64,000 nucleotides of DNA from a bacterium (lineage in GTDB: Bacteria > Armatimonadota > Zipacnadia > Zipacnadales > UBA11051). The translations under genes and the position numbers were made by a program. The notes under the pieces are model-generated. The model saw only the letters and a program-made list of their open reading frames with translations. It did no database searches and was not told the origin of the DNA. Numbering within the stretch: the stretch's first letter is position 1; each line of letters opens with the position of its first letter. Below, in pieces: positions 34,875 through 45,300 of the stretch. The stretch covers positions 1-64,000 of the forward strand of contig JAJFUB010000021.1 of the NCBI GenBank assembly GCA_021372615.1, written 5' to 3'.

Positions 34875-36254
34875 ATGGTCAAGCCCTACCGGAGACTATT
34901 GCCCGCCGCGCTGGTAGGCGGGCTCCTGGGCCTGCTCCTGGTGGCGGCGGCGCCGGTGACTGCCGAGGACGTCGTCACGACGCTGGCCCCGACGCTCGAC
35001 CCCCAGGACCTGAGCCTGCAAGCCGCCGCCGAGTACGCCCTCGCCCGCAATCCCGAGCTCCTGGCCATGGCCCAGGAGGTGCGCATGGCCGAGGCCAACT
35101 TGCGTCTGGCCCGTGCCGCGGATCGCATCCAGGCCTCCGTCAACGGCTACGCCTCCGCTGGGACCCAGCCGAACATGATCACGAACCCACCGGACCTCAT
35201 GCCCGACGACATGCGGATGCTTGAGCCAGGGCCGCGCGTGTCGGGCGATGTGCGCGTGATCAAGCCGCTTGCCACGGGCGGACGCACCAGCGCGCGCATC
35301 AGTCAGCGCCGACACCTGCTGGCCGCCACCCGGGCCGATCTGGAGACACTGCGGCTGGACGTCTACTATGGCACCCGCGCGGCCTATCGTCGCTGCTTGC
35401 TCAACCGGATGCTCGTGGACGTGCGCCGCAAGGACGTGGCCGCGCGCCGGGAACTGGTGCGGGTGGACAGCGTCAAGCTGGAGGCGGGGAAGATCCCGTT
35501 GTACTACCACCTGCGCGACAAGACCCGCCTGGCCGATGCCGAGCAGATGCTCGTCAACGCCGAGCGGGACCTGGAGGTCTCTTGCTACGACCTGTCTGTC
35601 CTGATGGGGCTCCAGCCGCCGCAGCAACTACGCCTGTCTGAGGCAATGCCAGGCTACATGCCCACGGAACAGGACGCCGACGAAGCCCTGGCAGCCGCGG
35701 CCGCCAACCGGCCGGAGTTGGCGGCCCTCCGGGCGCGGCTGGCGGCGGCTGACGCCGGTATCAGCGCCGCGCAGGCCGCCTATCATCCGCAACTGGCCGT
35801 CGCGGTCATCTTCGACGCGATGGCCGGTCGCAGCATGAGCGCCGGCGGCTACACCGCCGCCCTCACGGCCGGCGTCCCCTTGGTGGACGGTGGCTCGCGC
35901 GCCGCCGAGGTGGCCATGGCCCGGGCCCAACAGCAGCAGCTCTCCGAGCGTGAGCGCCAAGTGGCTCTGAGCGTTGCCCGCGAGGTGTTGGGTTCACTGG
36001 CCAACCTCAAGGCCGCCGACCAGAACACTCGCACCGCCCTGGAGGCGCGCGCCGCCGCCGAGGAGGACAACCGCATCACGCGTCTGCGCTACGACGCGGG
36101 CAAGGCCATCAACCTCGAGCCCCTCGACGCTCTGGCCGCCCTCGTCAAGGCCCGCGTGGATGCTGTGCAGGCGCTCTACGAGTACAATGACGCCGTGGAT
36201 GAACTACACCGGGCCATGGGATGCCCGCCCCAGGAGCCGGCGCCCGGCCCATGA
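34875..36254 (+). CDS. TolC/CusC-like outer-membrane efflux channel
   Basis: 459 residues. The ATG at 34875 follows the previous TGA directly; a GTG two codons earlier is also possible. A signal peptide (LLPAALVGGLLGLLLVAAAP, then VTAED) is followed by two repeats of the outer-membrane-efflux fold: LSLQAAAEYALARNPELLAM and, in the second half, NRPELAALRARLAAADAGIS with SAAQAAYHPQLAVAVIF. These are the classical helical-hairpin starts of TolC-type proteins. It is the outer-membrane exit duct that docks with the adaptor encoded upstream, completing a tripartite RND system. Confidence 0.88.
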   Translation: MVKPYRRLLPAALVGGLLGLLLVAAAPVTAEDVVTTLAPTLDPQDLSLQAAAEYALARNPELLAMAQEVRMAEANLRLARAADRIQASVNGYASAGTQPNMITNPPDLMPDDMRMLEPGPRVSGDVRVIKPLATGGRTSARISQRRHLLAATRADLETLRLDVYYGTRAAYRRCLLNRMLVDVRRKDVAARRELVRVDSVKLEAGKIPLYYHLRDKTRLADAEQMLVNAERDLEVSCYDLSVLMGLQPPQQLRLSEAMPGYMPTEQDADEALAAAAANRPELAALRARLAAADAGISAAQAAYHPQLAVAVIFDAMAGRSMSAGGYTAALTAGVPLVDGGSRAAEVAMARAQQQQLSERERQVALSVAREVLGSLANLKAADQNTRTALEARAAAEEDNRITRLRYDAGKAINLEPLDALAALVKARVDAVQALYEYNDAVDELHRAMGCPPQEPAPGP

Positions 36255-36301
36255 CCCCGTCGCGGCCGCAGGGCCGCGACGACATGAGGAGAGAAGACAC
36301 C

Positions 36302-36727
36302 ATGCAGACGAAGCTGTCGATTGCCGTGACCGTAGTCGCCCTGCTGGTCGGCGCCGTGCTGCTGACCGGTTGCCCGAAGAAGGACACCGAGCTGCAGGGA
36401 GCGCCCCAGGGCACCATGCCCATGGCGCCGGGACAGCACATGATGCCCGGTGGGCAGATGATGCCCGACAACCAGATGAAGCCCCCGGCCAGTGGTGCGC
36501 AGGCGCCGGCTCAGGCCCCCGCTGCCGCCGGCGGGAAGGAAGAGATGGCTAGTTGCCCCGTGCTCGGGACGACCATGGCCAAGAAGAACATGATCCCCTA
36601 CGAGTACCAGGGCAAAACCTACTACTTCTGCTGCCAGGATTGCGTGGACAAGTTCAAGGCGAACCCGGACAAGTACATCCAGCATCCGGCGGCCCCCAAG
36701 CCCGCAGGAGAGCCGATGCAGCACTGA
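36302..36727 (+). CDS. Met-rich YHS-domain lipoprotein
   Basis: 141 residues from MQTKLSIAVTVVALLVGAVL (36302; AGGAGAG lies 8 bases upstream). The lipobox LLTGC directs lipid anchoring. A Met-rich linker (MPMAPGQHMMPGGQMMPDNQ) of the kind that binds Cu(I) or Ag(I) leads to a YHS domain. In it, SCPVLGTTMAKKNMIPYEYQ and YYFCCQDCVDKFKANPDKYI give the Cys pair, the CxxC-like pair and the terminal YI. YHS domains bind metals in copper and methane oxidation proteins and in heavy-metal transporters. As last gene of the operon it is probably a periplasmic metal sponge. Confidence 0.8.
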   Translation: MQTKLSIAVTVVALLVGAVLLTGCPKKDTELQGAPQGTMPMAPGQHMMPGGQMMPDNQMKPPASGAQAPAQAPAAAGGKEEMASCPVLGTTMAKKNMIPYEYQGKTYYFCCQDCVDKFKANPDKYIQHPAAPKPAGEPMQH

Positions 36728-36754
36728 CATCCCGCTTGACCCCTGCCGGCTCGA

Positions 36755-36830
36755 CGTGTGCGGCGGGCCCCGCCGCCGGCCGTGGGGCCCGCCGCACACG
36801 ACGCGGCACCCACGGCCTGTGTTCTTACCT
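36755..36830. repeat. Perfect 17-bp-stem hairpin with conserved flank (dispersed repeat; possible terminator)
   Basis: CGTGTGCGGCGGGCCCC (36755-36771) and GGGGCCCGCCGCACACG (36784-36800) form a perfect 17-bp stem around a 12-base loop, 28 bases after the YHS gene and between two convergent genes. The right flank CGCGGCACCCACGGCCTGT recurs, with changes, at about 56215-56250 and at 1-28. It can end transcription from both sides but has no T-run. Confidence 0.65.
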
Positions 36831-36895
36831 GTGCAGACCTCAGTAGCACGACCCGGTCGCTGCTGCGGGCCGCTGCTGCGTCGTCCGCCGGCTTC

Positions 36896-38236
36896 TCAGC
36901 CCAGCACGCGGCAGACCTTGTTGATGGCCCGTGCGACGCTATCGCAATCCCCGGGCGTCCACCACTGATCAATGCTGACGAACACGGCGCGGCCGATCAG
37001 ATCGAGCGTCCTGGGACACATGTCTTCCGAGTAGGGCGGCAAGTCCCCCTGATGGTAGGGGCACGTGAAGGGGCAGCCTTCCGCAGTGGCAGTCTTCTGC
37101 TCGAGAATCTGCTCCCAATAGGCGTACAGGTGCCAGTCCCGGGAGACGTTCGTGCCGCGGCCGCCAGCCGGGACGCCCTCGGCGCGCAGCGCCTCCGCGA
37201 GCCTCTCGGCATGGTCCGGCGCGCTCGCCAGCAGGGCCAGGCGGTAGCCGACGTCACCGTTGATGTCATTGCTGGGCCGCAGCGTCACGTGCGCGGTGGG
37301 CTCCACTCCCGACGCGACACGTTGCATGGCCGCGTTGTAGCGCCGGGCCTGGGCGTCGGTCTTGCGCAGTTGAACCAGGTTCACCGCCCCCTCCAGTTCG
37401 GAGAGGCGGTAGTTCTGTCCGCAGAAGAGCTCCCCGGGGCGCTTCTCCCTGGCGTAGCGGTCCGGCCGCCAGCAGGCTGCGGTGTCATGCTGGCTCTGCG
37501 CCCGGGTGTATACCCACTCGTCGTCGGTCAGCACCAACCCCGCCTCACCGCAGCCGGTGATCTTGTAGCCGCTGATGCTGAAGCATCCGGCGTCACCGAT
37601 GGCGCCGAGGAACCGCCCTTTGTACTTGCCGCCGCACGCCTGGGCGCTGTCCTCGATGACCAGGAGCCCGTGACGGCTCGCGACCTCGCGGATGGCGTCC
37701 ATATCGCAGCAGTTGCCGCCCATGTGCACAGGGACGATGGCCTTCGTCCGAGGGGTGATCTTCCGTGCGACATCCTCCGGGTCGAGGCAGAGGGACTCGT
37801 CAATGTCCGCGATGACCGGGATGGCGCGGCACGCCACCACTGCTGCCGCGGTGGCGAAGAACGTGTACCCCGGGACAATCACCTCGTCGCCGGGGCCGAT
37901 GCCGCAGCCCACATAGGCCGCATTGAGCGCCGAAGTGCCTGAATTCACCGCGAGCGCATGGGAGACCCCAAACAGCTCCCGGGCGTAGGCCTCCAGCGCG
38001 GCGACCTTGGATGGTCGCGGGTTGTAGTAGCGGTTCAGGTGCGGTGTCGGGATCGGCTCGGCCTCGACAGCCGCGCGGACAGCGGTCCTCGTTGCCTCGC
38101 CAAACCCCCACGCATCGGCCAGCTCCATGAACTCCTCGACGCCGATCTTCGGCTCCCCTGTGCCCTCGAACGAAGGCACGGCCCGCGGTCCTCCGTTGAT
38201 GGCCAGATCCTGTGAGTCTGTGCGCAGTGATGCCAT
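36896..38236 (-). CDS. DegT/DnrJ/EryC1/StrS-family PLP aminotransferase
   Basis: 446 residues. The start at MASLRTDSQDLAINGGPRAV (38236) is supported by GGGAGG 7 bases upstream. The fold-type-I PLP signature is clear: VNSGTSALNAAYVGCGIGPG (cofactor phosphate loop), VIEDSAQACGGKYKGR (the Asp that pairs with the pyridine N), and FSISGYKITGCGEAG with K225 as the Schiff-base lysine. Members transfer an amino group to keto-sugars, or dehydrate them, in nucleotide-sugar pathways. The AINGGP start is common in secreted-glycan loci of this bacterial group, from what I recall. It shares strand with the AraC regulator, whose stop is ~90 bases upstream. Its product sugar cannot be read. Confidence 0.88.
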   Translation of the reverse strand: MASLRTDSQDLAINGGPRAVPSFEGTGEPKIGVEEFMELADAWGFGEATRTAVRAAVEAEPIPTPHLNRYYNPRPSKVAALEAYARELFGVSHALAVNSGTSALNAAYVGCGIGPGDEVIVPGYTFFATAAAVVACRAIPVIADIDESLCLDPEDVARKITPRTKAIVPVHMGGNCCDMDAIREVASRHGLLVIEDSAQACGGKYKGRFLGAIGDAGCFSISGYKITGCGEAGLVLTDDEWVYTRAQSQHDTAACWRPDRYAREKRPGELFCGQNYRLSELEGAVNLVQLRKTDAQARRYNAAMQRVASGVEPTAHVTLRPSNDINGDVGYRLALLASAPDHAERLAEALRAEGVPAGGRGTNVSRDWHLYAYWEQILEQKTATAEGCPFTCPYHQGDLPPYSEDMCPRTLDLIGRAVFVSIDQWWTPGDCDSVARAINKVCRVLG

Positions 38237-38323
38237 TGCCGTGCCTCCCGGGCGAAGGGATTGTCCCAGCCGCATGTCTGGCGGCATGGTCCACCATTCG
38301 CCCGCGGGAGTCCATGGCGCGGA

Positions 38324-39262
38324 CTACGAAGAGGTGTGCGTTTCTCCGATCGGGTGGTTTCCCTCACGGAACCCCGTAGGCGTCGTGCCGGTGACGCGGC
38401 GGAAGACCCGGCTGAACTGGTGCTGGTCTGCGTACCCCAGCGCGCAGGCCACCTGCTTGATGCTCATGCGCGCATCCAGCAGTAGTGCCTTCGCCCGCTC
38501 CACGCGCCTGAGGTCGAGGAAGTGGCGTAGGGTCATGCCCGTCTGACGGTGGAACAGGCTGGACAGGTAGTTCGGTGACAGCGCCACCTCATTGGCCAGT
38601 TGCGGCACCGAAAGGGGACGGCTGAGGTCTCGTTGCAGCAGCACTTTGACCTCATTGACGAGCGGGTGGAGGGTCTCCGTCGGCGGGTTCGCCTCATCCC
38701 GCAGGCGGTCCAGACAGAAGGCCGCGAGGTGGAGCAGGTCGCAGCGGGTGAGAGCCACATCGCGCCATGGGCCGGAGGTCAGTCGTCGCCAGCCGGCCAG
38801 CAGTTCGGTGGGCACACGACCGAAGTCCCGCCTGGAGCCGACCTGGTAGCCCTCCGTCCGGGAGTACCCGGTGAGCTGGCAGATCAGACGCGACCGGGCG
38901 CTGCCGTGCAACCAGAGCAACTCGTAGGGCCGCTTCGTCGTCAGGCAGCACTCACCGTGGACCACGCCGGGCAGGAACAGCATCCAGTCGTCTTCGCGAG
39001 CTTCGTAGGTCTGGGACTTGATGCACACGTTCAGGCGTCCGGTGACCACGAACGCCACCTCGCAGCCGTCGTGCTTGTGCCCCAGGAGCCCGGAGACCAT
39101 GGTCTCCTGCCCGTAGAAGTCCACCCTGGGGAACTGCCGCCGCCGGGATTCGCGTCCGGGGAGAGGCTGCCCCCAGAGGGTCGCAGACGTCCCCAGCCGA
39201 GCGATGCCCTCAACGAAGCGCGTGGCGACCAGCTCATCTAGAGACCGAGTGGAGCGGGACAC
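38324..39262 (-). CDS. AraC-family transcriptional regulator with cupin domain
   Basis: 312 residues from a GTG codon (39262) with GGAGGT 5 bases upstream. The N-terminal half is a cupin sensor (HKHDGCEVAFVVTGRLNV; MLFLPGVVHGECC). The C-terminal ~100 residues hold the two-HTH AraC domain: LSVPQLANEVALSPNYLSSL, FHRQTGMTLRHFLDLRRVER, then the second HTH with MSIKQVACALGYADQHQFSR and VFRRVTGTTPTGFRE. Such cupin-AraC proteins sense sugars and control glycan-use genes. Candidate targets are the DegT gene just downstream and the carbohydrate genes around it. No operator was identified. Confidence 0.88.
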   Translation of the reverse strand: MSRSTRSLDELVATRFVEGIARLGTSATLWGQPLPGRESRRRQFPRVDFYGQETMVSGLLGHKHDGCEVAFVVTGRLNVCIKSQTYEAREDDWMLFLPGVVHGECCLTTKRPYELLWLHGSARSRLICQLTGYSRTEGYQVGSRRDFGRVPTELLAGWRRLTSGPWRDVALTRCDLLHLAAFCLDRLRDEANPPTETLHPLVNEVKVLLQRDLSRPLSVPQLANEVALSPNYLSSLFHRQTGMTLRHFLDLRRVERAKALLLDARMSIKQVACALGYADQHQFSRVFRRVTGTTPTGFREGNHPIGETHTSS

Positions 39263-39373
39263 AGGTTACCTCCGCAGCTTGCGCGCCTTGCCCGAAGCGG
39301 CGGCAACGGCAGCCCGGTCCGCCGGTCAGCGGCGGGGCTGGTCGGCTCCTCGCAGTGGGAGCAGACGCACGAA

Positions 39374-39409
39374 GGCCAGGAGGACCATGGCTGACTGGCT
39401 CTCCTGGCC
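39374..39409 (-). terminator. Hairpin downstream of the 39502-42039 gene
   Basis: GGCCAGGAG (39374-39382) and CTCCTGGCC (39401-39409) form a 9-bp stem about 95 bases beyond the stop of the minus-strand gene. There is no T-run. The rest of 39263-39501 shows no gene. Confidence 0.35.
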
Positions 39410-39501
39410 GACGGGATACCGAGGGGTGCGCACCCCGCAGGGCGGCCTGGTGCTCACCCGTCGTCAGCTCGCGGCACGCCGGGGCACCACCAGTGAGCCG
39501 G

Positions 39502-42039
39502 CTAGTCCTCGAAGTACGGCTTGAGCATGATGTAGTTGAGCGCAGTCTCCGTTCCCGGCTCGGCTGCGGCGTCGGTGAAGGTGACCTTGAGGGAAGCAGC
39601 AGTGGCGCGGAAGCGGAGGTGGTGCAGGTTGATCCGCACCTTCCCGTCGTCGTCCTTCTTGCCCGAGGTGCGGCGGTCTACGAAGACGTACGACTTCTCG
39701 GGAATCAACTCCGCACCGGCGCCGAGGACGGCGCTGAGGTGGTGCTCCTTCGGGGCGACCTTGCGCGCGACCATGTCCTTGTAGTCGGCGGTCACGAACT
39801 GGAGCGTGTAGACCTTGCCCGGGGTCAGGCCAGTTGCGGTCTGGGTCAGCGTGCTCGCTCCCCCGGCGCCGCGCTTGAAGACACAGAAGGTGTCACCCGC
39901 GCCACCGCCGGCGCCCCAGCGTGCCTGGCTACCCGATCCGTAGCCGGCGAAACTGGCAGCCCGGATGGCGTCCGCCGGGTCCGCCGTCCAGCCCTTCAAC
40001 CCGTCCACGAAGTCGCAGTTGCTCAGGTGCCCGGGGGAGTAGCGGTACCCGTAGGCCTTCGAGAGCATCTCCGTGTGGCCCTCGACACAGTAGTGTCGCA
40101 GCAGGCGCATGGACCAGCGATAGAGTTCCTCATCGTCGTAGTAGCTGCCCCAGTACCCCGTCATCGCCAGACCCTTGAGCTGCGGATCGGTCGCGATGAG
40201 GCGCAGTTGCATGTCCAGGTAGTACTTGTAGTCCACCTCGGGGTTCACGTCGAGCGAGATGATGGGGATCTGGTTGAAGTTGCCCAGGATCATGCCCGTG
40301 CCGGCGGCGGCATTGGGGAAGTACTCGCCCAGCCGCGCCATCGTGTCGGCGAGACGGTCGTTGAGATACCGGGCGGCATCCTGCTCGTTGGGACGGCTAT
40401 GGCAGTAGATCTCGAACAGGAGACGGCCGCGGCCGTGTGACGCATTGAGGGCGGCGCTGATGAAGTCATTGTGCAGGCCGGGCATCCCGGGCTTGCCGAC
40501 GATCCACGTGTAGACCAGCCGGTTCTCGGGGTTCGGCAGGAGCCGCAGCGCCTCGGTGTAAGGCAGCAGGGCCGCGCTGCCGAAGAACTGCTCGTCGGCG
40601 GTGAAGCCGTCGTACCAGGGCGCAGTCATGCCGGGGCTCTGGGACATTCTGGCGACGAGGTCGGCGGCGTCTTTGGGACTGGTCGTGCCGACGTTCGCCA
40701 GCCACTTCAGCCCCATGCGGCGCACGTCCGCGCGGTGTTCCTCAGGGACGCTGCCGCCGTTGAGGGTCGTCACGGCCGGGAAGACATGCCGGACGTGGAA
40801 GTCCCAGTCGTACTTGCCGTTCTGCGGCACCTGGCTGCTGGCGCACGCCGGGTAGTTGAACACCTCCGCGATGGACCGCACCACGATCTTCCCGCCTGAG
40901 GCCGCTCCCTTGACCACGAGGGTGTGCTTCCCGGCCGGCAACTCCCGGAACGCCTCGCGGCGGTCGGTGGCGGCCGTCACCACTGTGTCGCGGCTGTCTA
41001 CGCGGACGCTGAGCGCGGGGTCCTCCGCTGCGGTCTCCACCTTGATGAAGACCCAGCCGTCCCGGTCGGTGCTGAACTCGCAGCGTTGCGCCGCCTCTGT
41101 GGCCTGCAGCGGCCGGCTCAGCACTTCCACCACCAGGTTGTTCAGCCGTCGGTGGGCCGACACGTCCACCTTGGGGAGTGCCGTCAGCGTGATGACGTGC
41201 GTGATGTTGAAGACCGTATTCCCGGTGGCACGCTCGACGATGGCGACGTCCAGCGTGTGGTCACCGGCCGCCAGGCCCGACAGGTCCAGGACATTGCGCT
41301 CGGGGGCGAGACGATGCTTCTGCACCGTCTTGCCGTCAATGGTGCCGACGCAGTCGTAGTCGGTGAGGGCGCGCTCGGTCTTGCCGAAGAGGTAGAAGGT
41401 GAGCTTGGGATTGGCCAGCGGGATCGCGTTGAGCAGCGGCTCCCAGGCCACGAGCCGGGGACGGCTCTGCTCGAGCAGGAGCGGCGAGGGCGAACTCCCG
41501 GCCAGGGCGCCCGCGCTGACGGCCTCGAGCTTGACCTGGGCGAACTGGACCTCACCCACGTACTCGATGGCGAAGAGGGCCACCCCGTAGGTGCCGTCCC
41601 TGCTCTTCTGCGGCTCGAAGGTCTGCTCCAGGTGCTGCCAGCCGTTGGTGTTCTCCGGCAACGCCTTGAGCCCGTACTCCTTGTACCAGCCGCTGTCGAT
41701 AACGATGACGCCACAATGGCCGCTCTTGAAGCCCTGCGTCTTGACGTAGGCGCTCATCTTGTACGTCTCACCGGCGAGCAGCCGCAGGTCGTACTGGCGG
41801 CAACTCGACGAGACCCCCTTCTTCGCCTCTGGATTGCTGAATATCACGGCGCCTGTCTTGTCGGGCCCGCCGGTCGGGTTGGCACTGGTGCTGCTGCCGC
41901 CCTTGTCCCAGCACTGGGGCCAGGCCTGGCCGTGGCTCTCGAAAGCGCCGTTGACCAGCAGGTTCTCACCGGGCTTTACTGCCGCGCCGACGACGCTTGC
42001 CGTGACCAACAGGATCGGGATGACGAGTGTCCTCAGCAT
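39502..42039 (-). CDS. Large secreted carbohydrate-binding protein, function unknown
   Basis: 845 residues from MLRTLVIPILLVTASVVGA (42039), with a signal peptide. ENLLVNGAFESHGQAWPQCW begins a CBM-type jelly roll (about residues 25-180). Beta-sandwich modules follow (AAGDHTLDVAIVE; DRDGWVFIKVE). The centre (residues 430-660) looks like a helical TIM-barrel-type domain with WYDGFTADEQFFG and MTGYWGSYYDDEELYRWSM, compatible with a glycoside-hydrolase-like barrel, though I cannot name the family. A second CBM-like module ends the chain (NCDFVDGLKGWTADPADA). D/E residues in FTADEQF and YYDDEEL are possible catalytic acids. It is divergent from the gene starting at 42348. Confidence 0.6.
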   Translation of the reverse strand: MLRTLVIPILLVTASVVGAAVKPGENLLVNGAFESHGQAWPQCWDKGGSSTSANPTGGPDKTGAVIFSNPEAKKGVSSSCRQYDLRLLAGETYKMSAYVKTQGFKSGHCGVIVIDSGWYKEYGLKALPENTNGWQHLEQTFEPQKSRDGTYGVALFAIEYVGEVQFAQVKLEAVSAGALAGSSPSPLLLEQSRPRLVAWEPLLNAIPLANPKLTFYLFGKTERALTDYDCVGTIDGKTVQKHRLAPERNVLDLSGLAAGDHTLDVAIVERATGNTVFNITHVITLTALPKVDVSAHRRLNNLVVEVLSRPLQATEAAQRCEFSTDRDGWVFIKVETAAEDPALSVRVDSRDTVVTAATDRREAFRELPAGKHTLVVKGAASGGKIVVRSIAEVFNYPACASSQVPQNGKYDWDFHVRHVFPAVTTLNGGSVPEEHRADVRRMGLKWLANVGTTSPKDAADLVARMSQSPGMTAPWYDGFTADEQFFGSAALLPYTEALRLLPNPENRLVYTWIVGKPGMPGLHNDFISAALNASHGRGRLLFEIYCHSRPNEQDAARYLNDRLADTMARLGEYFPNAAAGTGMILGNFNQIPIISLDVNPEVDYKYYLDMQLRLIATDPQLKGLAMTGYWGSYYDDEELYRWSMRLLRHYCVEGHTEMLSKAYGYRYSPGHLSNCDFVDGLKGWTADPADAIRAASFAGYGSGSQARWGAGGGAGDTFCVFKRGAGGASTLTQTATGLTPGKVYTLQFVTADYKDMVARKVAPKEHHLSAVLGAGAELIPEKSYVFVDRRTSGKKDDDGKVRINLHHLRFRATAASLKVTFTDAAAEPGTETALNYIMLKPYFED

Positions 42040-42347
42040 TGGACTGCCTCTTCCGTGCAATGGTGGTGGCCCCAGCCAGACAGGGGGGGCGGAGCCGTGG
42101 CGCACGACGGGAGCCGGCCGCATGGGCGCCGGTGTCGTTCCGGGGGGTAGGTTCGAGGTGCGCGGCGTCTTCTCCTGCGCGGCTCCCGAAGTGTGCCCTT
42201 CGTGAAGGCTGGCTGGCAGTGCAACGTTGCGCCCTGATAGGTGGCGAGGGCCTCAACGGCGAACTGGCCGGTGCGTTGCGGGGCCGTGGGCCCGGAACGG
42301 CGCCGCGCCCTATTCCCACGGGGAACCCCGGCTCAGGGAGGCAGGGA

Positions 42348-45300
42348 ATGAACCACCCGCACCTGCGTTACGCCCGTATCATGGGCCATGCTGCCTGGCT
42401 CACATTGCTGGCGGGAGCGGCCGCGGCCGCTCCGCCGGTGGCGCTGACCGGGCTGCGGACGTCGCAGTCCGCCGTGCAGGACCGTCTGCGCGCCCGTCCC
42501 GATTGCCTGGTCTGGTACCGCTTCGGACCGGCGCCGGCGGGGCTGACCTTCGAGCCCGCTCCTGAGAAGGACGTCCTGAGCGAGACCGCCGGGAGCCTGG
42601 AGGGCCAGCGCGCTACGCGCATCTTCCACGGCATGCTGAAGGGGCCGGCGCTGGACATCCCCGCCACGGGGTTCACCCTGTGCTGCTGGCTGAAGATCAA
42701 CCAACTGGAGAAGGTGGACCGTGGCGGCTACCAACGGACCGGCGGCGGCCTCATGGCCTCCGGTAGCTGCTACTACAACGGCTGGCGGCTGATGGCCTCG
42801 CCGGACAGCGGCGGGCTGAGCTTCGCCATTGGCCGGCCCGAGGGCAGCACCGGCATCAGCAGCAACGGGTTCCTGACGCCGGGTGAGTGGCACCATGTGG
42901 CCGTCACCTGGGACCACAAGACGCTGGCGCTGTGGATTGATGGAGCGTTGCGCGCGGAGGCGGCCAACACGACGGCCTACACGCCCAGCGCCTCGCTCAA
43001 GTACTTCCGCATCGGGGAGTGCAGCGAGGGCACGGGGGTGCTCGACTTCGAGATCGCCGACCTGGGCTTCTTCAGCAGCGCGCTTCCTGGCGAGACCTTC
43101 GAGGCTCTGGGTAACCCCGACGCGGTGCTGGCCCGGCGGCTGTCGGAGTTCCTGCGGCAGATCCCGACGCCTCCCGCCGGCCCTCGGGTTGATGCGGCGG
43201 CGGAGCGGCGTTACCGCCAGGCCTTCGCGCCGCTGCTGGCGCTCAAGGGCTGCGAGGACTCGCTGGCCTTCCGGGAAGCGCGCTCCTATGCGCGGCTGTG
43301 CCTCGCCGCGAGTCTGCGCCGCAGCGGCGCTGGCGCGGAGGCCGAGCAGGCATACCGGCAGTTGGTCGCCGACGAAACTGCCATGCTGCATGTCCGCGCC
43401 CGCGCGATGCTCGCGTTGGGGGACCTGCGGCGCGACCGGAAGCAATACGCGGCCGCCCGGAGCGAGTACCAGAAGGCGTGCGACTTCTTCGTCGCCAAGC
43501 ACGAGGAGTTCCGGACCGCAGCGATGGAGCGGCTGCGCGACCTGGAGACGCTCGCCGACGGCCAGCCGTTTCGCACTGAACGCCAGCGCCGGATTGACCG
43601 CATCAGCCGGGCCGTGCCCTGGTTCACCGTGGCGCCGGATGGTGACGATGCCAACCCCGGCACGGCGGTACGGCCCTTCCGCACGCTGGAGCGCGCCCGC
43701 GACGCCCTGCGCGAACGCCGCAAGCGCGAGCCTCTCCCGCCCGGCGGTGTCGCCATCGTCCTCACGGGCGGCGTGTATCCCCGACTGAAGGGGAGCTTCG
43801 CGCTCACAGCGGAGGATTCAGGAACAGCCGCGGCGCCGGTACTGTACTGCGCGGCGCCGGGCACCAAGCCGATCCTGCGCGCCGGTCAGGCCATCACCGG
43901 CTTCCGCCCCCTGGCCGACAGCCCGGCAGCGCAGCGCATCCCCGAGGCCGCCCGCCCCCACGTGCTACAGGTGGACCTGCGGGCCTCCGGCATCACTGAC
44001 TTCGGCAAGCTCACGCCGCGCGGCGTTGACTACTTTGGTCCGCTGGTCAATGTGGACACGCCGGCGCATCTGGAACTCTTCTTTGGCGGAGTCCCCATGT
44101 CCCTGGCCCGTTGGCCGAACGACACGCCCAAGATGAGCGAACGCTTTGCGCTCATCGAGACGGGCGACCAGGAGGCGGTGCGCGTCGAGGGCCGCACCAT
44201 GGTCAAGGACTCCAACCTGATCTACTACTCCAACCCCCGACAGGACGCCTGGGGCAACGAGCCGGACCCCTGGTTGTTCGGCTACTTCCAGTATGCCTAC
44301 TTCTCCTCGTACCGCCGGCTGCTGGGGGTGGAACCGGACAAGAAGCGAATGCGAGTCGAACTCGGTGGGCCCGGGCAGCATCCCAACGTAGTCAAGGGGT
44401 CGCCCTACCAGGGCATCAATCTGCTGTGTGAGTTGGACAGCCCCGGCGAGTGGTACCTGGACCGCGCCACCGGCCTCCTCTACTTCTGGCCACCGAAGCC
44501 CCTGCAGGGCACCGAGGCGGTCGCCTCGATGCTCGAGGTGCCCGTGATCACGATGGACAACACCTCGCACGTCATCCTGCGCGGGCTGACCGTCGAGGCC
44601 GGCCGGCACCACGGCGTGACGATCAAGGACGGCGAGGACGTGCTGTTGGCGGGCTGCACCATCCGCGACATGGGCTGCAAGGGCGCCGAGATCAACGGGG
44701 GGCAAGGGCACGCGCTGGTCGGCTGCGACCTGTCCTATCTGGGCAACGCCGGGGTGACGGTCTCCGGCGGCGATCTGCCCACACTGAAGCCCTCTGGGCA
44801 CGTGGTGGAGAACTGCCACATCCACCACTACGCCACCTGGAATCGCGGCGCGTACCAACCGGCCATCAGCGTGAAGGGCGTCGGGGTGCGCATGTCCCAC
44901 TGCCTGATCCACGACGCGCCGCACCAGGCGTTCCTGCTGGGCGGTAACGACCACATCACCGAGTACTGCGAGGTCCACGACGTCGCGCACGAGGCCGGCG
45001 ACGCCGGCGCCTGGTACATGTATGGCGTCGTGGCGGCCCTGGCGGAGCGGGGGAACGTGGTGCGCTACAACTACTGGCACCACCTGCCGCAAAACGACAC
45101 CCTGGCGAAGTACCACTGCGTCTGCCGCATGGGCGTGTACATTGACAACGTCAACGGCGGCGTCACCGTCTACGGCAACGTCTTCTCGCGGGTGGACGTG
45201 GATGCCGGCGCTGTCTTCTTCGGCGGCAGCGACGACATCGTCGAGAACAACGTGTTCCACCGGTGCCGGCAGGCCGTGCGCATGGATGATCGCTCGTGGG

